DNA of 5,043 bases, taken from Gammaproteobacteria bacterium (GTDB lineage: Bacteria > Pseudomonadota > Gammaproteobacteria > SZUA-229). The notes beneath the pieces are model-generated. The model was not told the origin of the DNA and did not search any database. It saw nothing but the letters and a program-made list of their open reading frames with translations. The stretch covers positions 1 to 5,043 of the forward strand of contig JAASSE010000124.1 of assembly GCA_021768055.1 (NCBI GenBank), given 5' to 3'. A program made the translations under genes and the position numbers. Shown in pieces: positions 1 to 5,043 of the stretch. Positions within the stretch are counted from its first letter, which is position 1, and the number at the start of each line of letters is the position of its first letter.

Positions 1-972
1 ATAACCGCCCGAAGCATCGTTAACCTGTGTTATGTTGTATTTGAATATGAAATCCAGTGTTGGGGTTAGTTCAGTATCGAAATCAGTAGTAATATTTAAT
101 GATGGTGTATCCTCATCGATGTCCTGTCCGGGCTCAACACTAACAAAACGGGTTGTCTGTATACCCGGGCCTATAGTGACATCCAGGTTGGTTTTGCTGG
201 TATCGATAAACGCATAACCCAGGGCAACGCCGAGAGAAAGCTTTCTGTCGATGTTTTGAAAAGGATCGCGGAAATATTCACCAAACAATGGTCGATAGAA
301 AAAGTGGCGTGTTTTGTAAATATCCCAGCTGCCAGACAGGCGATGATTATTAGTTGTTTCTGTGCTTCGCACTATAGATTGGTTGCCGATGTAGTCAAAA
401 ATCATGCGCGAGCGTGATGTGCGGCGTTTAACGTTGGCCTTGGCCGTGTAATCAACCTGGTCGTTGTTACCTTTGGCAACATCCAGACCTAGGGTGATCT
501 TTGCTGACCAGAAATTACTTTCTTTCGGCTCACCGGTAATGAGCGATACCAGTCGCGCACGCGGGTATGCTTTTGTAATGTCACCATTAGTAATAATGAC
601 TTCTGTGCGGTTAATCTCTATGTAACCGTATACCGTGCCGGTGTATTCGATATAGACGCTGCCGGGAATATGGGTTTCAAGATAGATGACGTCTTCCCAG
701 TCGATTTGCAGCAGATCGAGCTCGTCGCTGTCGAATTCAAGGCTGTCATTGTACAGGCCCTTGATTTCACCCTTGAGCCACTCCCCGGATTTCAGCTGTA
801 TCCAGTCAAAATCGATCACGGAGGGTTTGGATGATTCCCAGGTAAAAACACTCTCTGTGTAATCGAGCGCATTATCCTTTCCTGTAGCAGGTGGATCTGC
901 AGCAAAAGCGTATAACGTGCTTGCCAACAGGCAAAAAGCAGCCACAAGCTGATGCCGTTTTAACTGGAACAT
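1..972 (-). CDS. DUF481 (YdiY-like) outer-membrane β-barrel protein, C-terminus missing
   Basis: This reading frame stays open for 324 codons and leaves the window at its left edge, so the C-terminus is not seen. ATG at 972 is the only ordinary start, because an in-frame TAA lies four codons upstream. Residues 1-24 form a signal peptide (basic KRH, a hydrophobic stretch, then AFA before AD), so the protein is exported. Residues 55-100 (DWIQLKSGEWLKGEI, then LLQIDWEDVIYL) and a weaker second unit at about 104-146 look like the small β-rich N-terminal region common in this family. From about residue 153 (FWSAKITLGLDVAKGNND) the sequence alternates polar and hydrophobic residues, is rich in aromatics and resembles β-barrel strands. 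DUF481 proteins are annotated as putative salt-induced outer-membrane proteins, and their function is poorly known. No strong Shine-Dalgarno sequence is visible. The gene starts 27 bases after the glutaredoxin stop, so co-transcription is likely. Family assignment is by motif recall, not by search. Confidence 0.85.
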   Translation of the reverse strand, partial: MFQLKRHQLVAAFCLLASTLYAFAADPPATGKDNALDYTESVFTWESSKPSVIDFDWIQLKSGEWLKGEIKGLYNDSLEFDSDELDLLQIDWEDVIYLETHIPGSVYIEYTGTVYGYIEINRTEVIITNGDITKAYPRARLVSLITGEPKESNFWSAKITLGLDVAKGNNDQVDYTAKANVKRRTSRSRMIFDYIGNQSIVRSTETTNNHRLSGSWDIYKTRHFFYRPLFGEYFRDPFQNIDRKLSLGVALGYAFIDTSKTNLDVTIGPGIQTTRFVSVEPGQDIDEDTPSLNITTDFDTELTPTLDFIFKYNITQVNDASGGY

Positions 973-999
973 AATCGAAATTTAGTGATTAAAGCCGCG

Positions 1000-1254
1000 C
1001 TATTCTACAAGATCGTCGAGTTCATTATCCATGTGCAGCTCGGTCAGCTCGGTGAAGCCGCCGATCCATTTGTCGTCAATGGCAATCTGCGGCACCGTGC
1101 GCGCGCCGTTGGTAATTTTAGTGAACTCGCGCCGTGTGGTCATATCGGTATCGACGCGGACCTCATCGTATGGAATGCCCCATTTGGTAAGCAAGGCCTT
1201 GGTTTTTTCGCAGATCGGACAGATGCCGGTGCTGAATACTTTCACTCTTGCCAT
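1000..1254 (-). CDS. Glutaredoxin, dithiol CPIC type (GrxC-like)
   Basis: An 84-residue single-domain glutaredoxin, close to the 83 residues of E. coli Grx3. The family reduces protein disulfides or glutathione mixed disulfides in the cytoplasm using glutathione. Visible landmarks are β1 (VKVFST), the active site CPIC (Cys12 and Cys15) at the start of helix 1, the TVPQI segment with the conserved cis-proline (Pro55), and GGFTEL (65-70), the usual Gly-Gly turn that helps bind glutathione. The active site is CPIC, not the common CPYC, but both cysteines are present, so a dithiol mechanism is expected. There is no signal peptide. ATG at 1254 is fixed by an in-frame TAA just upstream (1266-1264). 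The nearest GGAG lies about 15 bases upstream, which is too far for a good ribosome site. It is probably the first gene of a two-gene unit with the DUF481 protein. A NrdH-like redoxin is an alternative, but the overall pattern favours glutaredoxin. Confidence 0.93.
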   Translation of the reverse strand: MARVKVFSTGICPICEKTKALLTKWGIPYDEVRVDTDMTTRREFTKITNGARTVPQIAIDDKWIGGFTELTELHMDNELDDLVE

Positions 1255-1288
1255 GTTAGTTACTTATGGCTCCATTCATAAAGGATTG

Positions 1289-1316
1289 TTTATAAAAGAA
1301 TTCTATTGTGTGAAAA
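1289..1316 (-). promoter_or_regulatory. Candidate σ70 promoter for glutaredoxin–DUF481 unit
   Basis: On the minus strand TTTTCA (1316-1311, 4 of 6 matches to the −35 consensus) is followed after 16 bases by TATAAA (1294-1289, 5 of 6 matches to the −10 consensus). Transcription would start near 1282 and give a 5' leader of about 28 bases before the ATG at 1254. The region is AT-rich and lies in the 92-base gap between the divergent glutaredoxin and reductase genes. No equally good promoter was found for the plus-strand gene in this gap. The call rests on consensus matching by eye only. Confidence 0.4.
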
Positions 1317-1346
1317 TGTGTCGCATTTACTGTTGGGTAATTTTAC

Positions 1347-2393
1347 ATGAGTTTCAAGGTGACTGTTCCGGCCACGGGCCATGAATTTGACATTGAACCA
1401 GGCGAGACGGTGCTCGAGGCCGCACTACGCCAGGGCGTCGGCCTGCCCTATGGTTGTCGTGACGGTGCCTGTGGAAAATGTGCCGGTGAAGTGGTGAACG
1501 GCGATACCCACTATGCCGGGGAGCTGCGCAGCCTGGCGCTGGATCAGCAGCAGCAAGGCAAAGTTTTGTTTTGCCAGGCCTGTGCCGACAGCGATCTTGA
1601 AATCGTTGTGCGCGAAATCCTCAACAACCAGGACATCGAGGTGAAAACCCTGCCGTGCAGGGTTGAGAGCATAGAGCAGCTGACGCACGACATCATGAAG
1701 CTGGAATTGAAACTGCCGGAAACCGAGCGCCTGCAGTATCTCGCCGGCCAGTACCTCGAGTTTTTGCTGGAAGACGGTAAGCGCCGCGCCTTCTCCATAG
1801 CCAATGCGCCGCACGATGATGCATTAATCGAATTGCACATACGCCATGTACCGCATGGCAAGTTTGGTGATTATGTGTTCGACGGGCTCAAGACCAGGGA
1901 ATTGCTGCGCATTCAGGGGCCGCTGGGTAGTTATTACCTGCGCGAAGAATCCGAACGGCCGATCATCCTGATGGGTGGCGGCACCGGCTTTGCGCCTTTA
2001 AAAGGCATGCTCGAGCACGCGTTTTATATTCATTTTGACAGACCGATTCATCTTTTCTGTGGTGTGCGTGCACGCCGAGACCTGTACATGGATGAGATGG
2101 TCAAGGGCTGGCTCGAGCAGCATCCCAATCTTAAATACACACCGGTATTATCCGAGCCATGGGAAGAGGATAACTGGCAGGGTAAAACCGGTTTTGTCCA
2201 CGAGGCCATTGTTGAACAGTATCCGGACCTGTCCGGTTACGATGTTTACATGAGCGGACCACCACCGATGATCAAGGCCGGCATGGATGCGTTTTACCAG
2301 CATGGCTTGCCGGAGACGCAGATCTATTCCGACTCGTTTGAGTATTCCGATGATGCGCTGCGTGCAATGGGGATTAAAAAACCGCAGGTTTGA
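1347..2393 (+). CDS. [2Fe-2S] ferredoxin–flavin reductase fusion (annotated in relatives as CDP-6-deoxy-Δ3,4-glucoseen reductase)
   Basis: A complete 348-residue NAD(P)H-dependent iron-sulfur flavoprotein. Residues 1-92 are a plant-type ferredoxin domain with cluster ligands Cys37, Cys42, Cys45 (CRDGACGKC) and Cys76 (FCQAC). Residues about 100-200 are the FAD-binding barrel, with RAFS at 147-150 and GPLGSYYL at 191-198. Residues about 204-340 are the nucleotide-binding domain, with GGGTGFAP at 210-217, CGVRARRDLY at 238-247 and SGPPPMI at 303-309. Electrons are expected to pass from NAD(P)H through FAD and the cluster to an unknown acceptor. Homologues often carry the name of the AscD/E3 enzyme of 3,6-dideoxysugar synthesis, but no sugar-nucleotide genes lie here, so that role is not supported. 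Other relatives are the reductase subunits of oxygenases. ATG at 1347 is fixed by an in-frame TAA three codons upstream, and the ribosome site is weak. No signal peptide or membrane segment is seen, so it should be cytoplasmic. It diverges from the glutaredoxin and converges on hemY. Confidence 0.93.
   Translation: MSFKVTVPATGHEFDIEPGETVLEAALRQGVGLPYGCRDGACGKCAGEVVNGDTHYAGELRSLALDQQQQGKVLFCQACADSDLEIVVREILNNQDIEVKTLPCRVESIEQLTHDIMKLELKLPETERLQYLAGQYLEFLLEDGKRRAFSIANAPHDDALIELHIRHVPHGKFGDYVFDGLKTRELLRIQGPLGSYYLREESERPIILMGGGTGFAPLKGMLEHAFYIHFDRPIHLFCGVRARRDLYMDEMVKGWLEQHPNLKYTPVLSEPWEEDNWQGKTGFVHEAIVEQYPDLSGYDVYMSGPPPMIKAGMDAFYQHGLPETQIYSDSFEYSDDALRAMGIKKPQV
2376..2391 (-). terminator. Weak candidate intrinsic terminator for the hemD–hemY transcript
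   Basis: Read on the minus strand, just past the hemY stop, the sequence AAACC-TGC-GGTTT forms a 5-bp stem with a 3-base loop, and six consecutive T residues begin within the 3' arm. The stem has only two G·C pairs, so it is weak. It lies inside the last codons of the converging reductase gene. No better hairpin with a T-tract was found near this junction on either strand. Confidence 0.22.
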
Positions 2394-2394
2394 A

Positions 2395-3675
2395 TTAAAT
2401 GACTTTCAAATCGGGTTTGCTTACTTCCAGCGAACTCACTTTGCGCTGAAAATCATTTTCCGCTTCCGCCAGCGCTTCTTCACCATAGTCGCCGCATAAT
2501 ATGTGCAGGCCTTGGCGATAATATTCCTGGGCGCGTTGTTTGTCTTCCATGTGTTCTTCCAGTAGTTGCGCGAGTGTTAAATAGGTAACCGGCATTGGAT
2601 GAACAGAAAGACTGGCTTCAAGATAGCTTTCCGCCTTGCCCCACAGGCTTTTGTTGATGCACATTTTTCCCAGAGCAAGCAGCAGATATTCATTATGCTG
2701 ATGTTCCTGCAACCAGCCTTCGGCAACGTTGATCTGTTCCTCGTTCGTCATTACATCAAGCCCGGAATAGAGAATGATGGTTGATTCCTGCCAGTTATTG
2801 CTTAAATAATTACGCAACACCCGTTCAGCTTCGCCGGTCGCCTTGATGCTGACAAGTTCAGTTGCATAATGCTCGATCACTTCGGGTATGGCCCGAATGT
2901 TGCGCGGCACTTCATTCCATAGTTTTGTCAGAGTGTCGGCATCGCCCGGGCGGGCATGGTCACTGATAAGGCCACACCAGGTTTCAATTTCGAGTGACAG
3001 ATACTTTGCATCACTCATGGCGCTCGTTTTGTGTACCTGCGGCAGCAGTTCCCGCAGGCTGTCCCAGTCAGAAAGTTTGCAGTGTGTCTTTGCCAGCAGC
3101 TTTAACACATAGGCATGTTGCGGTGACAGTTCATTCAGGCGGTTCAGTGTGGCGAGCGCCTGCTCGAACTGGTTATGTTCCATTTGCAGTTCTGCCTGTG
3201 TAAGGCCAATGGCGATGTCTGCATCCGGTGAGCTTTTATGCGCACGGCGTAAATAATCATCGCGCCGGTCATGTGCGCCCTGGTACTGAGCGGCACGCGC
3301 AGCAGCAAGGTAGGTCAACAGCGCATTTTCATTATGGCCGATCTTTTGCAACAGGATTTTTTCGGCCTTGGCAAAGCGACCTTCTGACAGGTCAATCAAT
3401 CCCTGTTCCAGCGAATGGCGCGCTTTTTCGGCGAGGCGCTTGCTGCGCTTTTTGCCGAACAGGGCAGTAAATTTCTTCAGCAGCTTGAAAGCATATGACA
3501 GCAGCATTCCCGCGAAGATGATTCCCAGGATGCCGAGACCCAGAATCAACAGGCTGGTTTCATACTGGTATTTATCAAAACTGACCTGGATCGACCCCGG
3601 ATCATTCTTGAAATACATGGCAAAGCCAGCCGCGATCACAGCGGCTGAAAACAGCACGAAAATTAGTCGTTTCAT
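2395..3675 (-). CDS. hemY: HemY: membrane-anchored TPR protein of the haem biosynthesis locus
   Basis: A complete 426-residue protein of the proteobacterial HemY family. It should not be confused with the Bacillus protoporphyrinogen oxidase that shares the name. Two hydrophobic segments, residues 4-22 and 42-63, flank a short loop (23-41) that ends in the KYQYETS segment typical of the HemY N-terminal domain. A strongly basic stretch follows (KLLKKF to GKKRSKR, 64-80), so by the positive-inside rule the long C-terminal part should be cytoplasmic. From about residue 85 to 400 the sequence is helical with TPR-like units, for example SEGRFAKAEKILL near 97-109 and HNQFEQALATLNRL further on. In the family HemY is linked to late tetrapyrrole or haem synthesis, perhaps as a scaffold, but no catalytic activity is established. 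Its ATG overlaps the hemD stop in ATGA, with no clear Shine-Dalgarno sequence, so translational coupling is likely. Its stop lies one base from the stop of the convergent reductase gene. Confidence 0.95.
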   Translation of the reverse strand: MKRLIFVLFSAAVIAAGFAMYFKNDPGSIQVSFDKYQYETSLLILGLGILGIIFAGMLLSYAFKLLKKFTALFGKKRSKRLAEKARHSLEQGLIDLSEGRFAKAEKILLQKIGHNENALLTYLAAARAAQYQGAHDRRDDYLRRAHKSSPDADIAIGLTQAELQMEHNQFEQALATLNRLNELSPQHAYVLKLLAKTHCKLSDWDSLRELLPQVHKTSAMSDAKYLSLEIETWCGLISDHARPGDADTLTKLWNEVPRNIRAIPEVIEHYATELVSIKATGEAERVLRNYLSNNWQESTIILYSGLDVMTNEEQINVAEGWLQEHQHNEYLLLALGKMCINKSLWGKAESYLEASLSVHPMPVTYLTLAQLLEEHMEDKQRAQEYYRQGLHILCGDYGEEALAEAENDFQRKVSSLEVSKPDLKVI

Positions 3676-4400
3676 GGTTTTTGGCTCATTTGTGACACGG
3701 CGTATTCTAAAGCATTCAACATGGCTTCGTCTGTAGCGTTGTCAGCCACGGTGATGTGGCTAAAACCCAGGTTTTGTGCCAGTTTCCGGCCCCGTTCACC
3801 TGGGACCACCAGCGGCAGCGTGAGCAGCTTGTCCTGCGCACTGATGTCGTACAGGTTTTGCAGGCCTTCGTTGCTGCTGACAGTGACGATATCGACGCGG
3901 TCCAGGATGGCATTGATCTTGCCTGGTTCTGTCGGCGGGGAGCGATGATACATATCAGCATAATCAACCCGGGCGCCGCGCGTACGCAGTGTTTGTGCGA
4001 GCAGTTCACGACCACCTTCGCCGCGGAAGATCACGATGTTTTTATCTGCGATGCATTCCGGGCTCAAGGCCTCATGTGCCAGCAGTGCCTCGCTGTCGTG
4101 GCCGTCGGAAACGATGCTGACCGTGACGCCGTGCTGGGCCAGGATTTCCTGTGTGCGGCTGCCGATGGCTGCGATGTCGAGTCCGACCGGCAGCGCGCCC
4201 AGGTATGCCATGGTGCGCTCGACTGCGGTCGGGCTGATAAAGATGGCCAGGTCGTAGCTATCGATGTTGTCGCGGGCCTGTTCGCGGCTGTGTGTGTCCT
4301 GCGGTTCCGAGATTTCGATCGCGGCGAACGCCAGCGCGGTACCGCCTGCCTGTTCGATCAGTCGGCACAGCCCGGCAGCGCGTTGCTGCGGACGCGTCAC
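3672..4400 (-). CDS. hemD: Uroporphyrinogen-III synthase
   Basis: HemD cyclises hydroxymethylbilane to uroporphyrinogen III, with inversion of ring D, in the cytoplasm. This is the branch point to haem, sirohaem and cobalamin. From the GTG at 4400 the protein has 242 residues, near the family norm. Recognisable elements are TRPQQ (2-6), FISPTAV (54-60), AIGSRT (78-83), the second-domain segment FRGEGGRELL (125-134), YHRSPP (151-156), VSSNEGL (174-180) and VVPGERG (198-204). The fold is expected to be two α/β domains joined by two linkers. The GTG start is doubtful: relatives begin with a β-strand ending in VLVTRP, and here TVLV lies just upstream and in frame, with no ATG, GTG or TTG to include it. 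A CTG at 4436 with a good ribosome site would restore it, giving 254 residues. The frame is closed upstream by TGA at 4484-4482. hemD overlaps hemY by 4 bases. Neither hemC nor hemX, common partners in gammaproteobacteria, is present. Confidence 0.96.
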   Translation of the reverse strand: MTRPQQRAAGLCRLIEQAGGTALAFAAIEISEPQDTHSREQARDNIDSYDLAIFISPTAVERTMAYLGALPVGLDIAAIGSRTQEILAQHGVTVSIVSDGHDSEALLAHEALSPECIADKNIVIFRGEGGRELLAQTLRTRGARVDYADMYHRSPPTEPGKINAILDRVDIVTVSSNEGLQNLYDISAQDKLLTLPLVVPGERGRKLAQNLGFSHITVADNATDEAMLNALEYAVSQMSQKP

Positions 4401-4433
4401 CAGAACTGTCGTGTTGTTGAGGGGTGTGTTGCT

Positions 4434-4448
4434 CAGAAATGTACCTTT
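4434..4448 (-). promoter_or_regulatory. Shine-Dalgarno plus CTG: likely alternative hemD start
   Basis: On the minus strand AAAGG (4448-4444) is followed after 7 bases by CTG (4436-4434), in frame with hemD. This start adds 12 residues (MSNTPLNNTTVL if CTG is read as Met) before the GTG-encoded residue and so completes the first β-strand. The GTG at 4400 has no purine-rich ribosome site at normal spacing. CTG starts are rare in bacteria, so a base error in an ATG codon is the competing explanation. Confidence 0.5.
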
Positions 4449-4468
4449 AGGGCTGCTGAGTTTGCAGA

Positions 4469-4497
4469 TTGTCTGTAATCTTCACTGGGGGTATTCT
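4469..4497 (+). promoter_or_regulatory. Weak candidate promoter for the thioredoxin-like gene in the hemD divergent gap
   Basis: On the plus strand TTGTCT (4469-4474, 4 of 6 matches) and TATTCT (4492-4497, 4 of 6 matches) are separated by 17 bases, which would start transcription near 4504. On the opposite strand TAGAAT (4498-4493, 5 of 6 matches) could serve as a −10 for hemD, although no convincing −35 was found for it. The two −10 candidates overlap almost completely, so the divergent genes might compete for polymerase. This was assessed by eye only. Confidence 0.3.
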
Positions 4498-4514
4498 ATT
4501 TCAAAGACAAAGCC

Positions 4515-4524
4515 GACTATAGTC
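4515..4524. repeat. Perfect 10-bp palindrome GACTATAGTC before the thioredoxin-like gene
   Basis: GACTATAGTC reads the same on both strands and ends six bases before the ATG at 4531, touching the AGGA ribosome site. It could be a small operator half or a chance palindrome. No second copy was noticed elsewhere in the window. It also contains TATAGT, a good −10 match, but a promoter there would leave almost no 5' leader. Confidence 0.3.
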
Positions 4525-4530
4525 AGGAAT

Positions 4531-5043
4531 ATGAGAAGTTTGCAAACATCCGTACTGGCCTGTTCCCTGCTGTTCAGCGCGACCGCAGCAGCGATCGACT
4601 ATACGTACGAATACGAGGAAGAAAAGCCCGAGATGGCGCCGATACCCCAGTTGCGCAGCTTTGAGGACGTCGCCAGAACAGCCCGCTCTGAAGGTACGCC
4701 CATCCTGGTCGAGTTCAGTACGCCATGGTGCGGTTATTGCGAAGCACTCGAAGAACAGGTGCTGAAACCGCTGATTGTCAGCGGCAAGTACGAGGGTGAC
4801 ATTATTATTAAAAAAGTCGAAATCGACGGCTACAGCGACATCCGCGATTTCGATGGCAGGGAATACAATTCTACGCAGATCAGCCAGCGGTATGGCGTCG
4901 ACTTCTATCCGACGCTGGTGTTCTTCGATGCCAGGGGCAGTGAAATCAGCGAGCGTATCATTGGCATCACGGTAATGGACTATGTCAGCGATTACCTCGA
5001 CAAGGCCATCGAGCAGGCCATAAAAACAAACAAAGCGCTGTAA
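4531..5043 (+). CDS. Exported thioredoxin-fold protein with WCGYC active site
   Basis: A complete 170-residue protein whose TAA is the last codon of the window. Residues 1-21 form a signal peptide (MRSLQ, a hydrophobic core, then ATAAA before ID), so the mature protein should be periplasmic. A short acidic, tyrosine-rich stretch follows (YTYEYEEE, 24-31). The thioredoxin domain covers about 42-165: strand PILVEFST, active site WCGYC (Cys67 and Cys70), strand IIIKKVEID, then YGVDFYPTLVFFD with the cis-proline at Pro127. An insert at about 100-119 (GYSDIRDFDGREYNSTQISQ) separates the central strand from the helix before the cis-proline strand, as in SoxW-like and thioredoxin_7-type proteins. 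The family reduces or exchanges disulfides in envelope proteins, and the substrate here is unknown. ATG at 4531 was chosen because it directly precedes the signal peptide, although AGGA ends only two bases before it. The frame stays open further upstream, but that stretch lies antisense to hemD and does not look like protein. The gene is divergent from hemD. Confidence 0.9.
   Translation: MRSLQTSVLACSLLFSATAAAIDYTYEYEEEKPEMAPIPQLRSFEDVARTARSEGTPILVEFSTPWCGYCEALEEQVLKPLIVSGKYEGDIIIKKVEIDGYSDIRDFDGREYNSTQISQRYGVDFYPTLVFFDARGSEISERIIGITVMDYVSDYLDKAIEQAIKTNKAL

Noticed and set aside
1256..1279. A seven-codon leader ORF (minus strand, MNGAISN) before the glutaredoxin gene
   Set aside because: It has no ribosome site, and the predicted transcript would start only about three bases before its ATG. 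It has no regulatory codon run or attenuator hairpin.
1425..1814. A 129-codon minus-strand open frame opposite the reductase gene
   Set aside because: The plus-strand frame has unmistakable ferredoxin and FAD motifs, and the antisense product shows no recognisable features.
3756..4478. A 240-codon plus-strand open frame opposite hemD
   Set aside because: It is antisense to a clearly conserved hemD and its translation has no domain-like pattern, so it is a shadow of high-GC codon use.
4264..4530. In-frame upstream extension of the thioredoxin-like gene to an ATG at 4264
   Set aside because: This stretch runs antisense to the conserved 5' part of hemD and does not resemble the family, and the signal peptide starts cleanly at 4531.
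4552..4563. VLAC in the thioredoxin-like signal peptide as a lipoprotein lipobox
   Set aside because: The Cys is residue 11, so the hydrophobic stretch before it is too short. A normal signal peptidase I site (AAA before ID) lies further on.

Overview
The window looks like ordinary chromosomal DNA from a proteobacterium, most likely a gammaproteobacterium. The best evidence is a hemD–hemY pair (uroporphyrinogen-III synthase followed by the membrane-bound TPR protein HemY), an arrangement typical of that group, and a secreted DUF481 outer-membrane β-barrel protein, which implies a Gram-negative envelope. Species cannot be named from the sequence alone. Coding density is very high, no gap exceeds about 100 bases, and no tRNA, rRNA, CRISPR array, insertion sequence or phage gene was seen.

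Layout from left to right. (1) Minus strand, 1254 back to 1: a small dithiol glutaredoxin (1000-1254), then 27 bases later a DUF481/YdiY-type outer-membrane protein whose C-terminus runs off the left edge (1-972). They are probably co-transcribed from a promoter near 1289-1316. (2) Plus strand, 1347-2393: a 348-residue iron-sulfur flavoprotein reductase, with an N-terminal plant-type [2Fe-2S] ferredoxin domain fused to a ferredoxin-NADP reductase module. It is transcribed divergently from the glutaredoxin. (3) Minus strand, 4400 (or 4436) back to 2395: hemD and hemY overlap by 4 bases (ATGA). hemY converges on the reductase with a single base between the two stop codons. (4) Plus strand, 4531-5043: an exported thioredoxin-fold protein with a WCGYC active site, divergent from hemD. 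Its stop codon is the last codon of the window.

The shared theme is redox and tetrapyrrole chemistry: a cytoplasmic glutaredoxin, a cytoplasmic iron-sulfur/flavin electron-transfer enzyme, two haem-pathway proteins and a periplasmic thioredoxin-like protein. Any functional link beyond the hemD-hemY pair is inference from proximity.

I found no convincing previously undescribed system. The points most worth a second look are the start of hemD (the GTG start cuts off the first β-strand, while an in-frame CTG 36 bases upstream has a well-spaced Shine-Dalgarno sequence), the direct hemD-hemY junction without hemX or hemC, the one-base convergent junction at 2394, and the insert-bearing thioredoxin-like protein.
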